Below, in pieces: positions 9,331 through 16,395 of a stretch of DNA of 45,797 nt. A program made the translations under genes and the position numbers. The stretch's first letter is position 1. Every line of letters begins with the position of its first letter. Source of the stretch: Candidatus Pacearchaeota archaeon RBG_13_36_9 (lineage in GTDB: Archaea; Nanobdellota; Nanobdellia; Pacearchaeales; GW2011-AR1); the NCBI GenBank assembly GCA_001786395.1, contig MFWN01000024.1, positions 27,697-73,493 on the forward strand. The letters are read 5' to 3'. The notes below the pieces were generated by a model that made no database searches, was not told the origin of the DNA, and saw nothing but the letters and a program-made list of their open reading frames with translations.

Positions 9331-10440
9331 ATGAGAGATGGTTTTAAAGATTATTGGATAAGCAAGTTGTTATTTCCTAAGACATACATTATTGATAAAC
9401 CTGGAATAATAATAAGTAAGACCTCTTCAAAATATAGTAATAAGGAAGTCAAAAGAAGGATGATTTATGACTTCGAGGATATTGCTGCGAATTTACAGCT
9501 AAAAGCTTCTAAAAATTTAGGTCAAAGCGAAGCAGATAGATTGTTTTATAAAATAGGAAAGGATGTTGCTGTAAGATATATGTTATTGTCAAAAGCAAAA
9601 AAGTCACCTTCCTTTCTTCAAAATTCTTTAATAAATTATTTATTCGACAATCTTAAAGGAGGGGGATTTTCCCTTGCTGAAAACGTAACTTATAACGTGA
9701 AGGAAATGTCCTTAATTTTGAAAGGAAAATCAAATATGATTTGCAGGAAGAGTAAATTATCTTCTTTTACTTCGGGTCTAATTAGTGGCTTTGTTAGTTT
9801 TCTAACAGGCGAGAACATAGAAGCAGAATCAAAATGCTATGATTGTCCAAATAATTGTATTGTTATAGCTAATAAAAGCATAGAAGAGAGATATATTCCA
9901 GATACTCAGAAACTAATGCCAATGGAGAATTATAATATTTTGAATTTTCCAAAATTTCTTATGGAATCGGAAAAATATCATACGTTTAATGATTTAATTA
10001 AGTTTGGGAAAGTTAAGGTAGGTTCTGGAAAAATACTTTTTATGGGTAAGGCGCTTATTCCTATAGAAGCAGGTTGCCTTGAGTTGGTAGCAGATTATTT
10101 TGTTAGAATTAATAAAAAAGATTTATTAGTTAATGCTTTAACTGAAAGTTCAGAAAAATTAGCAGAAGAATTTCTTAAAGATAAAGAGACAATCTCGAAT
10201 AAGGTGAAAGCAATCAAGATTATGCTGAGTGCTTTTGGATGGGGTTTAGCCGACTTGAAGAAATATAAAAAGAAAATATTTTTTGATTTTATAAATGCCC
10301 CCATAAATAAATATGGTTTTTTATATAGAGCATCAGTTGTTAATGGCTATATAAATAATATTTTTAATAATAATTTTAGAATTGAAAGAATAGATTATCC
10401 TCAGAATTCTAATGTAAAAATAGTTTATTCAGTATCTTAA
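9331..10440 (+). CDS. V4R-like (predicted ligand-binding) domain protein
   Basis: Cytoplasmic 369-residue protein with no membrane helix. I start it at ATG 9331 because AGGAGG at 9316-9321 is nine bases upstream; the longer frame from 9286 would run back into the ATPase gene. A central segment, LISGFVSFLTGENIEAESKC, followed by Y-CPNNC-VI, matches the end of V4R (4-vinyl-reductase/XylR-N-like) domains, where a Glu and paired Cys close a small-molecule-binding fold. The second half (MESEKYHTFNDLIKFGK onward, with EAGCLELVADYF) may be a second degenerate copy. A role as a hydrophobic-ligand sensor with the KaiC-like ATPase is possible but unproven. Its last 12 bases overlap the converging oxidoreductase gene. 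Confidence 0.6.
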   Translation: MRDGFKDYWISKLLFPKTYIIDKPGIIISKTSSKYSNKEVKRRMIYDFEDIAANLQLKASKNLGQSEADRLFYKIGKDVAVRYMLLSKAKKSPSFLQNSLINYLFDNLKGGGFSLAENVTYNVKEMSLILKGKSNMICRKSKLSSFTSGLISGFVSFLTGENIEAESKCYDCPNNCIVIANKSIEERYIPDTQKLMPMENYNILNFPKFLMESEKYHTFNDLIKFGKVKVGSGKILFMGKALIPIEAGCLELVADYFVRINKKDLLVNALTESSEKLAEEFLKDKETISNKVKAIKIMLSAFGWGLADLKKYKKKIFFDFINAPINKYGFLYRASVVNGYINNIFNNNFRIERIDYPQNSNVKIVYSVS

Positions 10441-11538
10441 TCTCATTATTTTGTATTTACTTGCGAGAAAAAGATAATTCATAATAACTCTTAATTTCAA
10501 ATTAATCGGAATTTTATTTTTTATGTTTTTAGGTATTTTAGTATCCTCATTTTTCATCATTTTTTTCAAGAGCTCTGGATTTTTCCTAATTTGATGCAGT
10601 AATTTTACTTTTAATTTGCTGCTTAACTTCAAAGACAGCTTTTTTATATACAAGTTAAGATTTTTTTTATTCCATTCTTTTTCGTAACTTTTAAGATTAT
10701 TTTTATTTATGGCTCTTGCTAATATAATTGAAGTATCTAAGATTGGACGAATTCCCTCACTTACAGAAGAACTTGCATTACCGAAACTATCCCCAAGAAA
10801 AGCGCAATTTTTAATTACTAATGGCAAAACGGGGCTTGATGGGATTATTGCTTTTTCTTGTTTTGTTATTTTTGGATTTTTTATTATTTTATTATATAAT
10901 GTATCCTTAGGAACTTTGATTAAATTAAAATCAATTTTGTTTTCATATACCCAGTCCCCGTGTATAACCTTATCTTTTGTAGGGTAGAAATCTTCCAGAT
11001 AATTTACTTTGTCTCTTGATACACAGAAATAAAAATAATTTCCAATATCTACCTTGTTTTTTAAGACTTTGATATTGCCTATCCAGTATCTGAAAGGAAG
11101 GGGCAGTTTATACAGTCTTCTAAGGAAAAATGAGGCTCCTGAACAGTCGATTAGATATCCAAATTTATATTTATTTTTGTCAGTTATTAAAACTTTATCT
11201 TTGACTTCTAATGCATTCTCTTTTTTAAATAAGGCATCAGAATTTTTCAGTAAAAAATTGCAAACTTTTTTGTAGTCAATAAAAAAGAAATTTTCTTTTA
11301 GTTTGTTTGTTTCACCATAGATTCCAATAACAGCACCATCAAACTTATGTTCATAAGTTAGCTTATATTCATCGATTATCTCCTTAAATGTATTCCTGTA
11401 GACAAAAGGGGCATTTGACCCTGGGCTTTTTTTATCGATAATCAAAATACTCCCTTTGTATCCTTCTCTTTTAAGATTGTAAGACAATCCAGTTCCGGCG
11501 ATTCCTGCTCCGATAATTATAACATCATAATCATACAT
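10429..11538 (-). CDS. FAD-dependent oxidoreductase, geranylgeranyl reductase family
   Basis: Flavoprotein of 369 residues with an N-terminal Rossmann dinucleotide-binding motif, DVIIIGAGIAGTGLS (Gly10, Gly12, Gly15), an acidic strand end IIDK that would contact the ribose, and a second FAD-contact motif FLGDSFGNASSSVSEGIR. That arrangement is typical of the geranylgeranyl reductase/lycopene-cyclase-like superfamily. In archaea these enzymes saturate the isoprenoid chains of membrane lipids, and its operon partner is a UbiA-type prenyltransferase, which fits. Related enzymes act on quinones or carotenoids, so the substrate is inferred. The C terminus is Lys-rich and may sit on the membrane. 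The start overlaps the upstream prenyltransferase gene by eight bases, implying translational coupling. Confidence 0.75.
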   Translation of the reverse strand: MYDYDVIIIGAGIAGTGLSYNLKREGYKGSILIIDKKSPGSNAPFVYRNTFKEIIDEYKLTYEHKFDGAVIGIYGETNKLKENFFFIDYKKVCNFLLKNSDALFKKENALEVKDKVLITDKNKYKFGYLIDCSGASFFLRRLYKLPLPFRYWIGNIKVLKNKVDIGNYFYFCVSRDKVNYLEDFYPTKDKVIHGDWVYENKIDFNLIKVPKDTLYNKIIKNPKITKQEKAIIPSSPVLPLVIKNCAFLGDSFGNASSSVSEGIRPILDTSIILARAINKNNLKSYEKEWNKKNLNLYIKKLSLKLSSKLKVKLLHQIRKNPELLKKMMKNEDTKIPKNIKNKIPINLKLRVIMNYLFLASKYKIMRLRY

Positions 11539-12403
11539 ATTTAACTTCTTTCATACCCTTTATTTTTGAAACGAAGTATATAAAATAAATAAAGATAAAT
11601 GAGAAACTAAGCCCAATTAAAGACAGGTTTGTTGTTTTGTCGAAAACAAAAGCAAATGGTAAAGCAATTATAACAAGTCTCACAAGGCCATAAGCTACTA
11701 TTTCTTTTTTGGTATCCATGCAGTAATCCATGAAAACTTTTATTATAAATAACATAAATACAACTGATAGAAATTTATTTCCTAAATCAAGTAAAAAATA
11801 AGATAAGAAGACCGCAATAAAATAAAGGCTTAGAAAAATGTGTGTTATTACTTTTCCATTTTTGTAGGAGGTCATTAGTGTTTTATATTTTCTTTTTTTG
11901 TCTTCCTTTATCCCCCTTAAATTTTTCATTGGGGTTATTAATCCAAAAGAAATTGCCGCAAGCGGGATTATTAGAAGAAATGTTCTTGTATTTAAATTTA
12001 AGATTAGGGAAGAGCTTAAAATGGGGATAATTACATGAGTTATAGATAAAGCAACCGAATCTCCAAATAAAAAAAATCTGAAAAATTTGTTGTAAGCAAA
12101 GCCCATAAATAGGCTTGCTATTACTGTAAAAAAAATTATATAATTATAAAAAGACAGGAATATAGAGACAGACAGCAAAGTAACTATTGCTAATTTGGCT
12201 CTTTTAAATTTGAAGTCTTTATCTGCTTTCGCATTAATTAATCCCCCTACAGTGTACATCAAGATGCAGCATACCATTAAAATAATAATACTCAGAGTTA
12301 TTTTATTAGCAAATGCTACAGCAATCATAATAAAAGAGAGGGGCATCAGGGACCTTTCTATTCTTGTAGCTTTCAGGAAATCAAACAGTTCTTTTTTCAT
12401 CAA
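11531..12403 (-). CDS. UbiA-family prenyltransferase
   Basis: Polytopic membrane protein of 290 residues with about eight or nine hydrophobic helices. It matches the UbiA aromatic/lipid prenyltransferase superfamily. The first Asp-rich site is NAKADKD (Asn57, Asp61, Asp63). The second is NLRGIKEDKKRKYKTL (Asn161, Asp168, Thr175), with the layout of the family's N-D-x-x-G-D...T motif but fewer aspartates than usual. In archaea a UbiA enzyme adds the second geranylgeranyl chain to glycerol phosphate, and others make quinones or carotenoids. Pairing with a reductase-like gene and a nearby prenyl synthase points to lipid synthesis. The reduced Asp content leaves the exact reaction open. Confidence 0.75.
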   Translation of the reverse strand: MMKKELFDFLKATRIERSLMPLSFIMIAVAFANKITLSIIILMVCCILMYTVGGLINAKADKDFKFKRAKLAIVTLLSVSIFLSFYNYIIFFTVIASLFMGFAYNKFFRFFLFGDSVALSITHVIIPILSSSLILNLNTRTFLLIIPLAAISFGLITPMKNLRGIKEDKKRKYKTLMTSYKNGKVITHIFLSLYFIAVFLSYFLLDLGNKFLSVVFMLFIIKVFMDYCMDTKKEIVAYGLVRLVIIALPFAFVFDKTTNLSLIGLSFSFIFIYFIYFVSKIKGMKEVKYV

Positions 12404-12411
12404 AAAAAATG

Positions 12412-12492
12412 TAAAAGAAGGATTATTTATTTAATTTTAAAAGAAGGATAAAAATTCGGCGGGATGAGAAATTTTTTTATAATTTTATCCCG
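12412..12492. promoter_or_regulatory. Repeats between divergent UbiA and YjbQ genes
   Basis: The divergent gap holds a 12-base direct repeat TAAAAGAAGGAT at 12412-12423 and 12438-12449 (26-base period). It also holds a perfect inverted repeat CGGGAT (12460-12465) with ATCCCG (12487-12492), whose inner AAATT/AATTT could lengthen the stem. Either could be an operator controlling the two lipid gene sets. No matching regulator can be named. Confidence 0.4.
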
Positions 12493-12535
12493 TGTTTAGA
12501 ATTAATAATTTATCCCTTTGTTTTCATTATTTACT

Positions 12536-12997
12536 ATGAAGTATTTTTTAGAGAGAAAGGAACTTGAAACAAAGGAGCATTCTAAGTTCTATGATATAAC
12601 GGGGGAGGTAAAAGGGGCAATAAAAAAATATAAAGTTCAAAATGGGCATGTTTTGGTGCAGGTTATGCATACTACCTGCGGGATTTATGTTAATGAGGGG
12701 GAAGAAAGACTGCTGCAGGATTTTGTTCTTTATTTAAATAAGAAGGCTCCTCAAAACAAGGGGTTGTACTTGCATGATGATATTGAAAAAAGGGACTGCC
12801 CTAAAGATGAGCCTGAAAATGGGCACAGCCATATTAAATCTGCTTTATATTCGAATTTTTCAATAAGTTTGATCTTAAATAATGGAGAACTGCAGCTCGG
12901 AAGATACCAGAGAATTTTACTTGCGGAGTTTGACGGGCCATGCCCTAGGAAGCATAAAGAAAAAAGAAAATATTTCATTAGTATTTTAGGAGAATAA
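12536..12997 (+). CDS. YjbQ/UPF0047 family protein
   Basis: Small soluble protein of 153 residues, full length for the YjbQ (UPF0047) family. Family signatures are plain: VMHTTCGIYVNEGE, then HDDIEKRDCPKDEPENGHSH with clustered His/Asp/Cys, and LQLGRYQRILLAEFDGPCPR near the end. Bacterial members have weak thiamine-phosphate synthase activity, but the physiological role is unsettled. I use ATG 12536; an upstream TTG at 12518 is possible but adds only FSLF-type residues and has no ribosome site. It begins a rightward run with the polyprenyl synthase (two bases downstream) and the IPP isomerase, so it is likely cotranscribed with lipid genes. Confidence 0.88.
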   Translation: MKYFLERKELETKEHSKFYDITGEVKGAIKKYKVQNGHVLVQVMHTTCGIYVNEGEERLLQDFVLYLNKKAPQNKGLYLHDDIEKRDCPKDEPENGHSHIKSALYSNFSISLILNNGELQLGRYQRILLAEFDGPCPRKHKEKRKYFISILGE

Positions 12998-12999
12998 AA

Positions 13000-14031
13000 A
13001 TGTTGGATGAATACTTAAAATCAAAAGCAGAGTTTGTAAATACAAAACTGGAAAGTTTTTTGCCTAAAAGCATTGATGAAACATGGGTCAAAGATAATTT
13101 TCCTTATTATAAGGGAGATGCAGGCATAATGAATGAGTTAATGAAGCCTATTTGGGATTTATTAGAAAGAGGGGGGAAGAGATGGAGGCCGGTTTTAATG
13201 ATGTTATGCTGTGATGTTGTTGGGGGAGGGTCAAAAATAGAGGAGCTTATTCCTGTTGTGGAAATAATTCATAATGGAACTTTAATGGTAGATGATGTTG
13301 AAGACAGCTCTGATATAAGAAGGGGAAAACCCTGCATCCATAAGATTTTTGGAGAGGATGTTGCAATTAACACAGGCAATATGATGTATTATCTTCCTTA
13401 TTTAATAATAAAGAAAATAGACTTGGATAAAAAGACAAAATTAGCTGTTTATGACCTAATTAATGAAGAGATGCTGAAATTGTCTATCGGACAGGGCATG
13501 GACATTTATTGGCATAGTGGCGGGGAAAATATCAGCGAACAACTTTATCTTCAGATGTGTGCCTTTAAGACAGGAACTTTAGCAAGAATGTCTGCTAAAC
13601 TTGGAGCATTATTAGGAAATGCGAATAAAAAACAAGTTAAAGCTCTTGGAAAGTTTGCTGAAACAATAGGAATAGCATTCCAGATTCAGGATGATATCCT
13701 TAACGTGACTAATAAAGAATGGGGGAAAGAATTTGGAGAGGATATTACAGAAGGGAAGAGAAGCTTAATGGCTATAAGAGTTTTGGAAAAAGGAAACGAA
13801 GAGGACAGGAAAAGGCTTTTGGAAATATTATCCATGAAAACAAAGGATGAAAGGCTAATTAACGAGGCAATTGGACTGATGAAGAGATATGACACGATAA
13901 ACTATGCAAAAAAGAAAGCTGAAAAATTAGTGGAAGATGCTTGGAGAAATCTGGATTCCTGCATCCTTCCTTCTGATTCTAAAATAAAATTAAAGATGTT
14001 TGCAGATTTTCTTGTGAACAGGGAGATTTAG
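13000..14031 (+). CDS. Polyprenyl (probably geranylgeranyl) diphosphate synthase
   Basis: Trans-isoprenyl diphosphate synthase of 343 residues that condenses IPP onto allylic diphosphates. The first Asp-rich motif DDVED (98-102) is followed by SSDIRRGKP. The second, QDDILN (Asp231, Asp232, Asn235), ends in Asn rather than Asp, as in some geranylgeranyl synthases. GKRSLM near residue 256 is the usual Lys/Arg site. The residues four and five before the first motif are Thr94 and Gly93, not aromatic, which favours C20 or longer products over farnesyl. It would feed archaeal ether lipid synthesis, with the IPP isomerase one base downstream supplying DMAPP. Product length is inferred. Confidence 0.9.
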   Translation: MLDEYLKSKAEFVNTKLESFLPKSIDETWVKDNFPYYKGDAGIMNELMKPIWDLLERGGKRWRPVLMMLCCDVVGGGSKIEELIPVVEIIHNGTLMVDDVEDSSDIRRGKPCIHKIFGEDVAINTGNMMYYLPYLIIKKIDLDKKTKLAVYDLINEEMLKLSIGQGMDIYWHSGGENISEQLYLQMCAFKTGTLARMSAKLGALLGNANKKQVKALGKFAETIGIAFQIQDDILNVTNKEWGKEFGEDITEGKRSLMAIRVLEKGNEEDRKRLLEILSMKTKDERLINEAIGLMKRYDTINYAKKKAEKLVEDAWRNLDSCILPSDSKIKLKMFADFLVNREI

Positions 14032-14032
14032 G

Positions 14033-14566
14033 ATGGAGCAAGTTGTTTTATTGGACGAAAATAATAATAAGATAGGAATTGGAGAAAAAATTAAGGTGCA
14101 TGAGCAGGGAAAACTTCACATGGCATTTTCTATATTTATTTTTAATAACAAGAGAGAGCTGATGCTGCAGAAAAGAAGCAAGAATAAGTACCATTCAGGG
14201 GGATTATGGAGCAATACCTGCTGCAGCCATCCAAGGCCTGGTGAAAACATAGAGGCGGCGGCGCATAGAAGATTGAGGGAAGAAATGGGGTTTGATTGCG
14301 AACTTGAAAAGGTATTTAGCTTTAGTTATAAAGTTAAGCTAGGAAGCTTGTTTGAGAATGAGCTGGATTATGTTTTTATAGGAAAATTTAATGGAAACCC
14401 TTTTATTAATTCTGAGGAAGTTGAGGGCTGGAAATGGGTAAGCATGGATGAATTAGAAAAGGAGCTGGAAAAAAACCATTGGGATTATAGTTACTGGTTT
14501 AAGGTGGCTTTTCCGAGAATTATTGGTTTCTTAGGGGAAAATGGGGCTTCTTTATTCAAAAGCTAA
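14033..14566 (+). CDS. idi: Isopentenyl-diphosphate delta-isomerase, type 1 (Nudix)
   Basis: Interconverts IPP and DMAPP in the cytoplasm. This is the Nudix-fold, metal-dependent type 1 enzyme, 177 residues, normal length. Catalytic Cys lies in the NTCCSHP motif (Cys63/64, His66), the Nudix box is AAAHRRLREEMGF, and the catalytic Glu is in FENELDYVF (Glu108/Glu110). KYHSGGLWS is also typical. Many archaea use the unrelated flavin-dependent type 2 enzyme, so a type 1 gene suggests transfer or lineage-specific choice. The start is one base after the synthase stop (TAG, G, ATG), so the two are translationally linked. Confidence 0.93.
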   Translation: MEQVVLLDENNNKIGIGEKIKVHEQGKLHMAFSIFIFNNKRELMLQKRSKNKYHSGGLWSNTCCSHPRPGENIEAAAHRRLREEMGFDCELEKVFSFSYKVKLGSLFENELDYVFIGKFNGNPFINSEEVEGWKWVSMDELEKELEKNHWDYSYWFKVAFPRIIGFLGENGASLFKS

Positions 14567-14625
14567 ATGTAACTCCGGATATATATTTTCAGTCTATAGC
14601 TAAGTAAGCCTGTTTTTTAATAAGA

Positions 14626-14633
14626 TTTATATA
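14626..14633 (+). promoter_or_regulatory. TATA box of radC, leaderless geometry
   Basis: TTTATATA is centred about 25 bases before ATG 14655. This places transcription start at or next to the start codon, so radC is probably leaderless and separate from the lipid operon. Confidence 0.5.
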
Positions 14634-14654
14634 AATAAGAATTATTTTAAGAGC

Positions 14655-15323
14655 ATGAAAATAAAATCTCTTCCTTTGGAAGACCGACCCAGAGAAAAGC
14701 TGATTAAGCAGGGGGCAGAAAATCTGACGAATTCTGAACTTTTGGCGATAATCTTGAGAGTTGGGAATAGGGGGGAGAACGTTTTAGATTTATCAAACAA
14801 ACTTTTTAATAAATATGATATTCGGTCTCTTTCCAGGGTTGAAATAAGCAAGCTGAGAAAGGAAATTGGAATAGGGGATGCTAAAGCATGCCAGATTGCT
14901 GCATGTTTTGAGTTGGGGAGGAGACTGGCTGCGTTTAAGAAAGACGGACATATTATAAGGGACACAAAAGATATAGCTAAAATTTTTCTCCCTGAAATGG
15001 GTGCTCTAAAAAAAGAGCATTTTAAAGGGGTTTATCTTAATTCAAGAAAAAGGATAATCAAAGAAGAGACAATTTTTATAGGCAGTTTAAACGAATCAGT
15101 TATTCATCCTAGAGAGATTTTCAGAATAGCTCTGGACGAAAATGCTGCTGCTTTAATCTTGCTCCATAACCACCCTTCTGGAGACCCCACACCAAGTGAG
15201 TTTGATATTAAAGTTACCAAAGAATTAGTGAAAGCAGGAGATATTTTGGGAATTAAAGTACTTGACCATATTATTTTAGGAGAGAATAAGTATCTAAGCT
15301 TTAAAGAGGAGCGGTTGATTTGA
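14655..15323 (+). CDS. radC: RadC-like JAB/MPN domain protein
   Basis: Full-length RadC family protein of 222 residues. The N-terminal part (MKIKSLPLEDRPREKLI..GAENLTNSELLAIIL) includes the helix-hairpin-helix-like region. The C-terminal JAB/MPN metalloprotease-like domain carries HNHPSGDPTPSEFD near residues 170-184, with the two His and the Asp of the metal site. Despite the name, a DNA-repair role is doubtful in bacteria, and family members often travel on mobile elements. RadC is mainly bacterial, so an archaeal copy is a likely horizontal acquisition. Its TATA box indicates an independent transcript. It converges with a small regulator one base downstream of its stop. Confidence 0.92.
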   Translation: MKIKSLPLEDRPREKLIKQGAENLTNSELLAIILRVGNRGENVLDLSNKLFNKYDIRSLSRVEISKLRKEIGIGDAKACQIAACFELGRRLAAFKKDGHIIRDTKDIAKIFLPEMGALKKEHFKGVYLNSRKRIIKEETIFIGSLNESVIHPREIFRIALDENAAALILLHNHPSGDPTPSEFDIKVTKELVKAGDILGIKVLDHIILGENKYLSFKEERLI

Positions 15324-15324
15324 G

Positions 15325-15573
15325 CTATTCTTCAAGCTCCTCTTTTATTCTCATCCCTTTGGGCGTTAATTGATAAAGCCTTCCGGTTTTTTCTTTTGGA
15401 TTCAGGCATTTTGCAATTTTCTTTTTTTCAAATGCCCGTAAAATATCGCTTACGTTATTGAGCCCTAGCCGAGTTTCTTCTTTGATTTGGGTTGGTATTT
15501 TAGGCTTGTTCATAACTTTAATAATTTTTCTTCTTTGCTTTCCACGGACTACCCAAGAATAATTTTCATTCAT
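15325..15573 (-). CDS. Small winged-helix transcription regulator
   Basis: Single-domain winged helix-turn-helix protein of 82 residues, cytoplasmic and probably dimeric. The fold reads as: helix 1 RRKIIKVMNKPKIP, helix 2 TQIKEETRL, recognition helix LNNVSDILRAFEKKKI, then the wing CLNPKEKTGRLYQLTPKGMRI. It has no effector domain, as in many archaeal MarR/ArsR-like regulators. On the coding strand TTTTATAC lies about 24 bases before the start (15593-15600), so the mRNA may be leaderless. GGTATA/TATACC boxes in the same region suggest autoregulation and control of the divergent short unit at 15654. Targets unknown. Confidence 0.85.
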   Translation of the reverse strand: MNENYSWVVRGKQRRKIIKVMNKPKIPTQIKEETRLGLNNVSDILRAFEKKKIAKCLNPKEKTGRLYQLTPKGMRIKEELEE

Positions 15574-15580
15574 TGCTAAA

Positions 15581-15637
15581 GGTATAAATGCGGTATAAAA
15601 AGCTTTACACTGATTCTATACCGAAATATTTAAAAAC
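15581..15637. promoter_or_regulatory. Divergent promoter with CGGTATA boxes
   Basis: GGTATA at 15581-15586, CGGTATA at 15591-15597 and the inverted TATACCG at 15617-15623 lie between the winged-helix gene and the rightward unit. The leftward TATA overlaps the second box. A rightward TATTTAAAAAC at 15628-15637 would start transcription near 15657. The arrangement fits an operator shared by both promoters. Confidence 0.45.
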
Positions 15638-15653
15638 TTTCAGTTCTAGTTAA

Positions 15654-15781
15654 AGCGGTGTCAAGAAACAGGATTAGGAAGTTTTTTTGGATGTTGAACT
15701 GCAAAGGGCTAATCAGCTTTAGATTTTTTAAGTGGTTATTTGGGTAAAGAAGCTTCGCAGAAGGTTTATGTAGGAACCGCT
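15654..15781 (+). ncRNA. Candidate small structured RNA
   Basis: Transcription from the TATA-like element at 15628-15637 should begin near 15657. AGCGGT (15654-15659) is complementary to ACCGCT (15776-15781), which would close a roughly 128-base RNA. Inside, CTTC-GCA-GAAG forms a short hairpin, and AAAG..GCT can pair with AGCTTT. The G content is higher than in the flanks. I cannot assign a known family. The same span holds a 29-codon reading frame, so coding and non-coding readings compete. Confidence 0.2.
15658..15747 (+). CDS. Candidate leaderless basic/aromatic micropeptide
   Basis: A 29-codon frame beginning GTG at 15658, exactly where the upstream TATA-like element predicts transcription to start. 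The peptide has seven Lys/Arg, eight Phe/Trp and no acidic residue (start VSRNRIRKFFW, end FRFFKWLFG), so it could sit in or act on a membrane, as small toxins do. There is no homology evidence and the frame is short, so it may be chance within an RNA gene. Confidence 0.25.
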   Translation: MSRNRIRKFFWMLNCKGLISFRFFKWLFG

Positions 15782-15852
15782 ATTTAATAAGCAATTTTGC
15801 CATAATTATGGGATTACATATGTTTTATTGAAATCAATCGATGATAAAAATG

Positions 15853-15860
15853 TATATAAA
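15853..15860 (+). promoter_or_regulatory. TATA box of the 48-residue gene
   Basis: TATATAAA is centred 25 bases before ATG 15881, the leaderless distance used in archaea. Between 15782 and 15852 I see nothing else of note. Confidence 0.45.
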
Positions 15861-15880
15861 CTTTTTATTAATAATAATTT

Positions 15881-16027
15881 ATGGAGTCAATTATACAGGA
15901 AATTGAAACCAGCTTAGATAAATGCCAGGAATTTATCTTTAAGCTGAGGAAATTTTTCAGGAAAAATCCAGATGTTTCAGAAAGGTTTGTTAAGTTTCTG
16001 CAGGAAAAAGAAGAACTGATTTTTTAA
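15881..16027 (+). CDS. Small hypothetical protein, 48 residues
   Basis: A 48-codon frame (start MESIIQEIETSLDKC, end FLQEKEELIF) with its own TATA box at leaderless distance. The composition is charged and helical: an acidic amphipathic helix, a basic stretch KLRKFFRKNPD, then a second helix, suggesting a small helical-hairpin protein. It has no membrane segment or known motif. It ends eight bases before the converging response-regulator stop. Good promoter placement and a natural composition argue that it is real; the short length argues caution. Confidence 0.5.
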   Translation: MESIIQEIETSLDKCQEFIFKLRKFFRKNPDVSERFVKFLQEKEELIF

Positions 16028-16034
16028 CTCAAAA

Positions 16035-16394
16035 TTACTTTTCTATCATCTTTTTCACTTTTTCAATCAGATCTTCTTTTGTAAATGGCTTTGTTATATA
16101 ATCTGCAATTCCAGCTTCCTTTAACTCTTCAACTCTCTCTGACGAAACCGGGATTGCGCTCAAGAATGCAAATTTTGCTTTTACCCCCATGTTTTTTAGC
16201 TTTGCAAAAATATCCCAGCCAGACATATCCGGAAGCATGATATCAAGCAGAATAACATCAAAGCCCTTTTTTATTTGTTTTATCCCTTCTTTTCCAGAAT
16301 AGGCTGTTTCTGTTTCAAACCCCGCGTTTGTCAATATTAATTTAACCGCTTCTGCTGTATCTTTATTATCCTCTATATAAAGTATTTTTTTCAT
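16035..16394 (-). CDS. Single-domain response regulator (receiver)
   Basis: Stand-alone CheY-like receiver, 119 residues. Acid pocket Glu8/Asp9, phosphoacceptor Asp51 in LLDIMLPDMSGWDIF, Ser in FLSAIP replacing the usual Thr, and Lys in ITKPF near residue 101. No output domain follows, so it must act by protein contact or phosphotransfer. The segment FLSAIPVSSER on the signalling face is nearly the same in the receivers at 25606 and 18470, suggesting a shared partner. It starts two bases after the PAS membrane protein upstream and forms an operon with it. The stop is eight bases from the converging small gene. Confidence 0.93.
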   Translation of the reverse strand: MKKILYIEDNKDTAEAVKLILTNAGFETETAYSGKEGIKQIKKGFDVILLDIMLPDMSGWDIFAKLKNMGVKAKFAFLSAIPVSSERVEELKEAGIADYITKPFTKEDLIEKVKKMIEK

Positions 16395-16395
16395 A

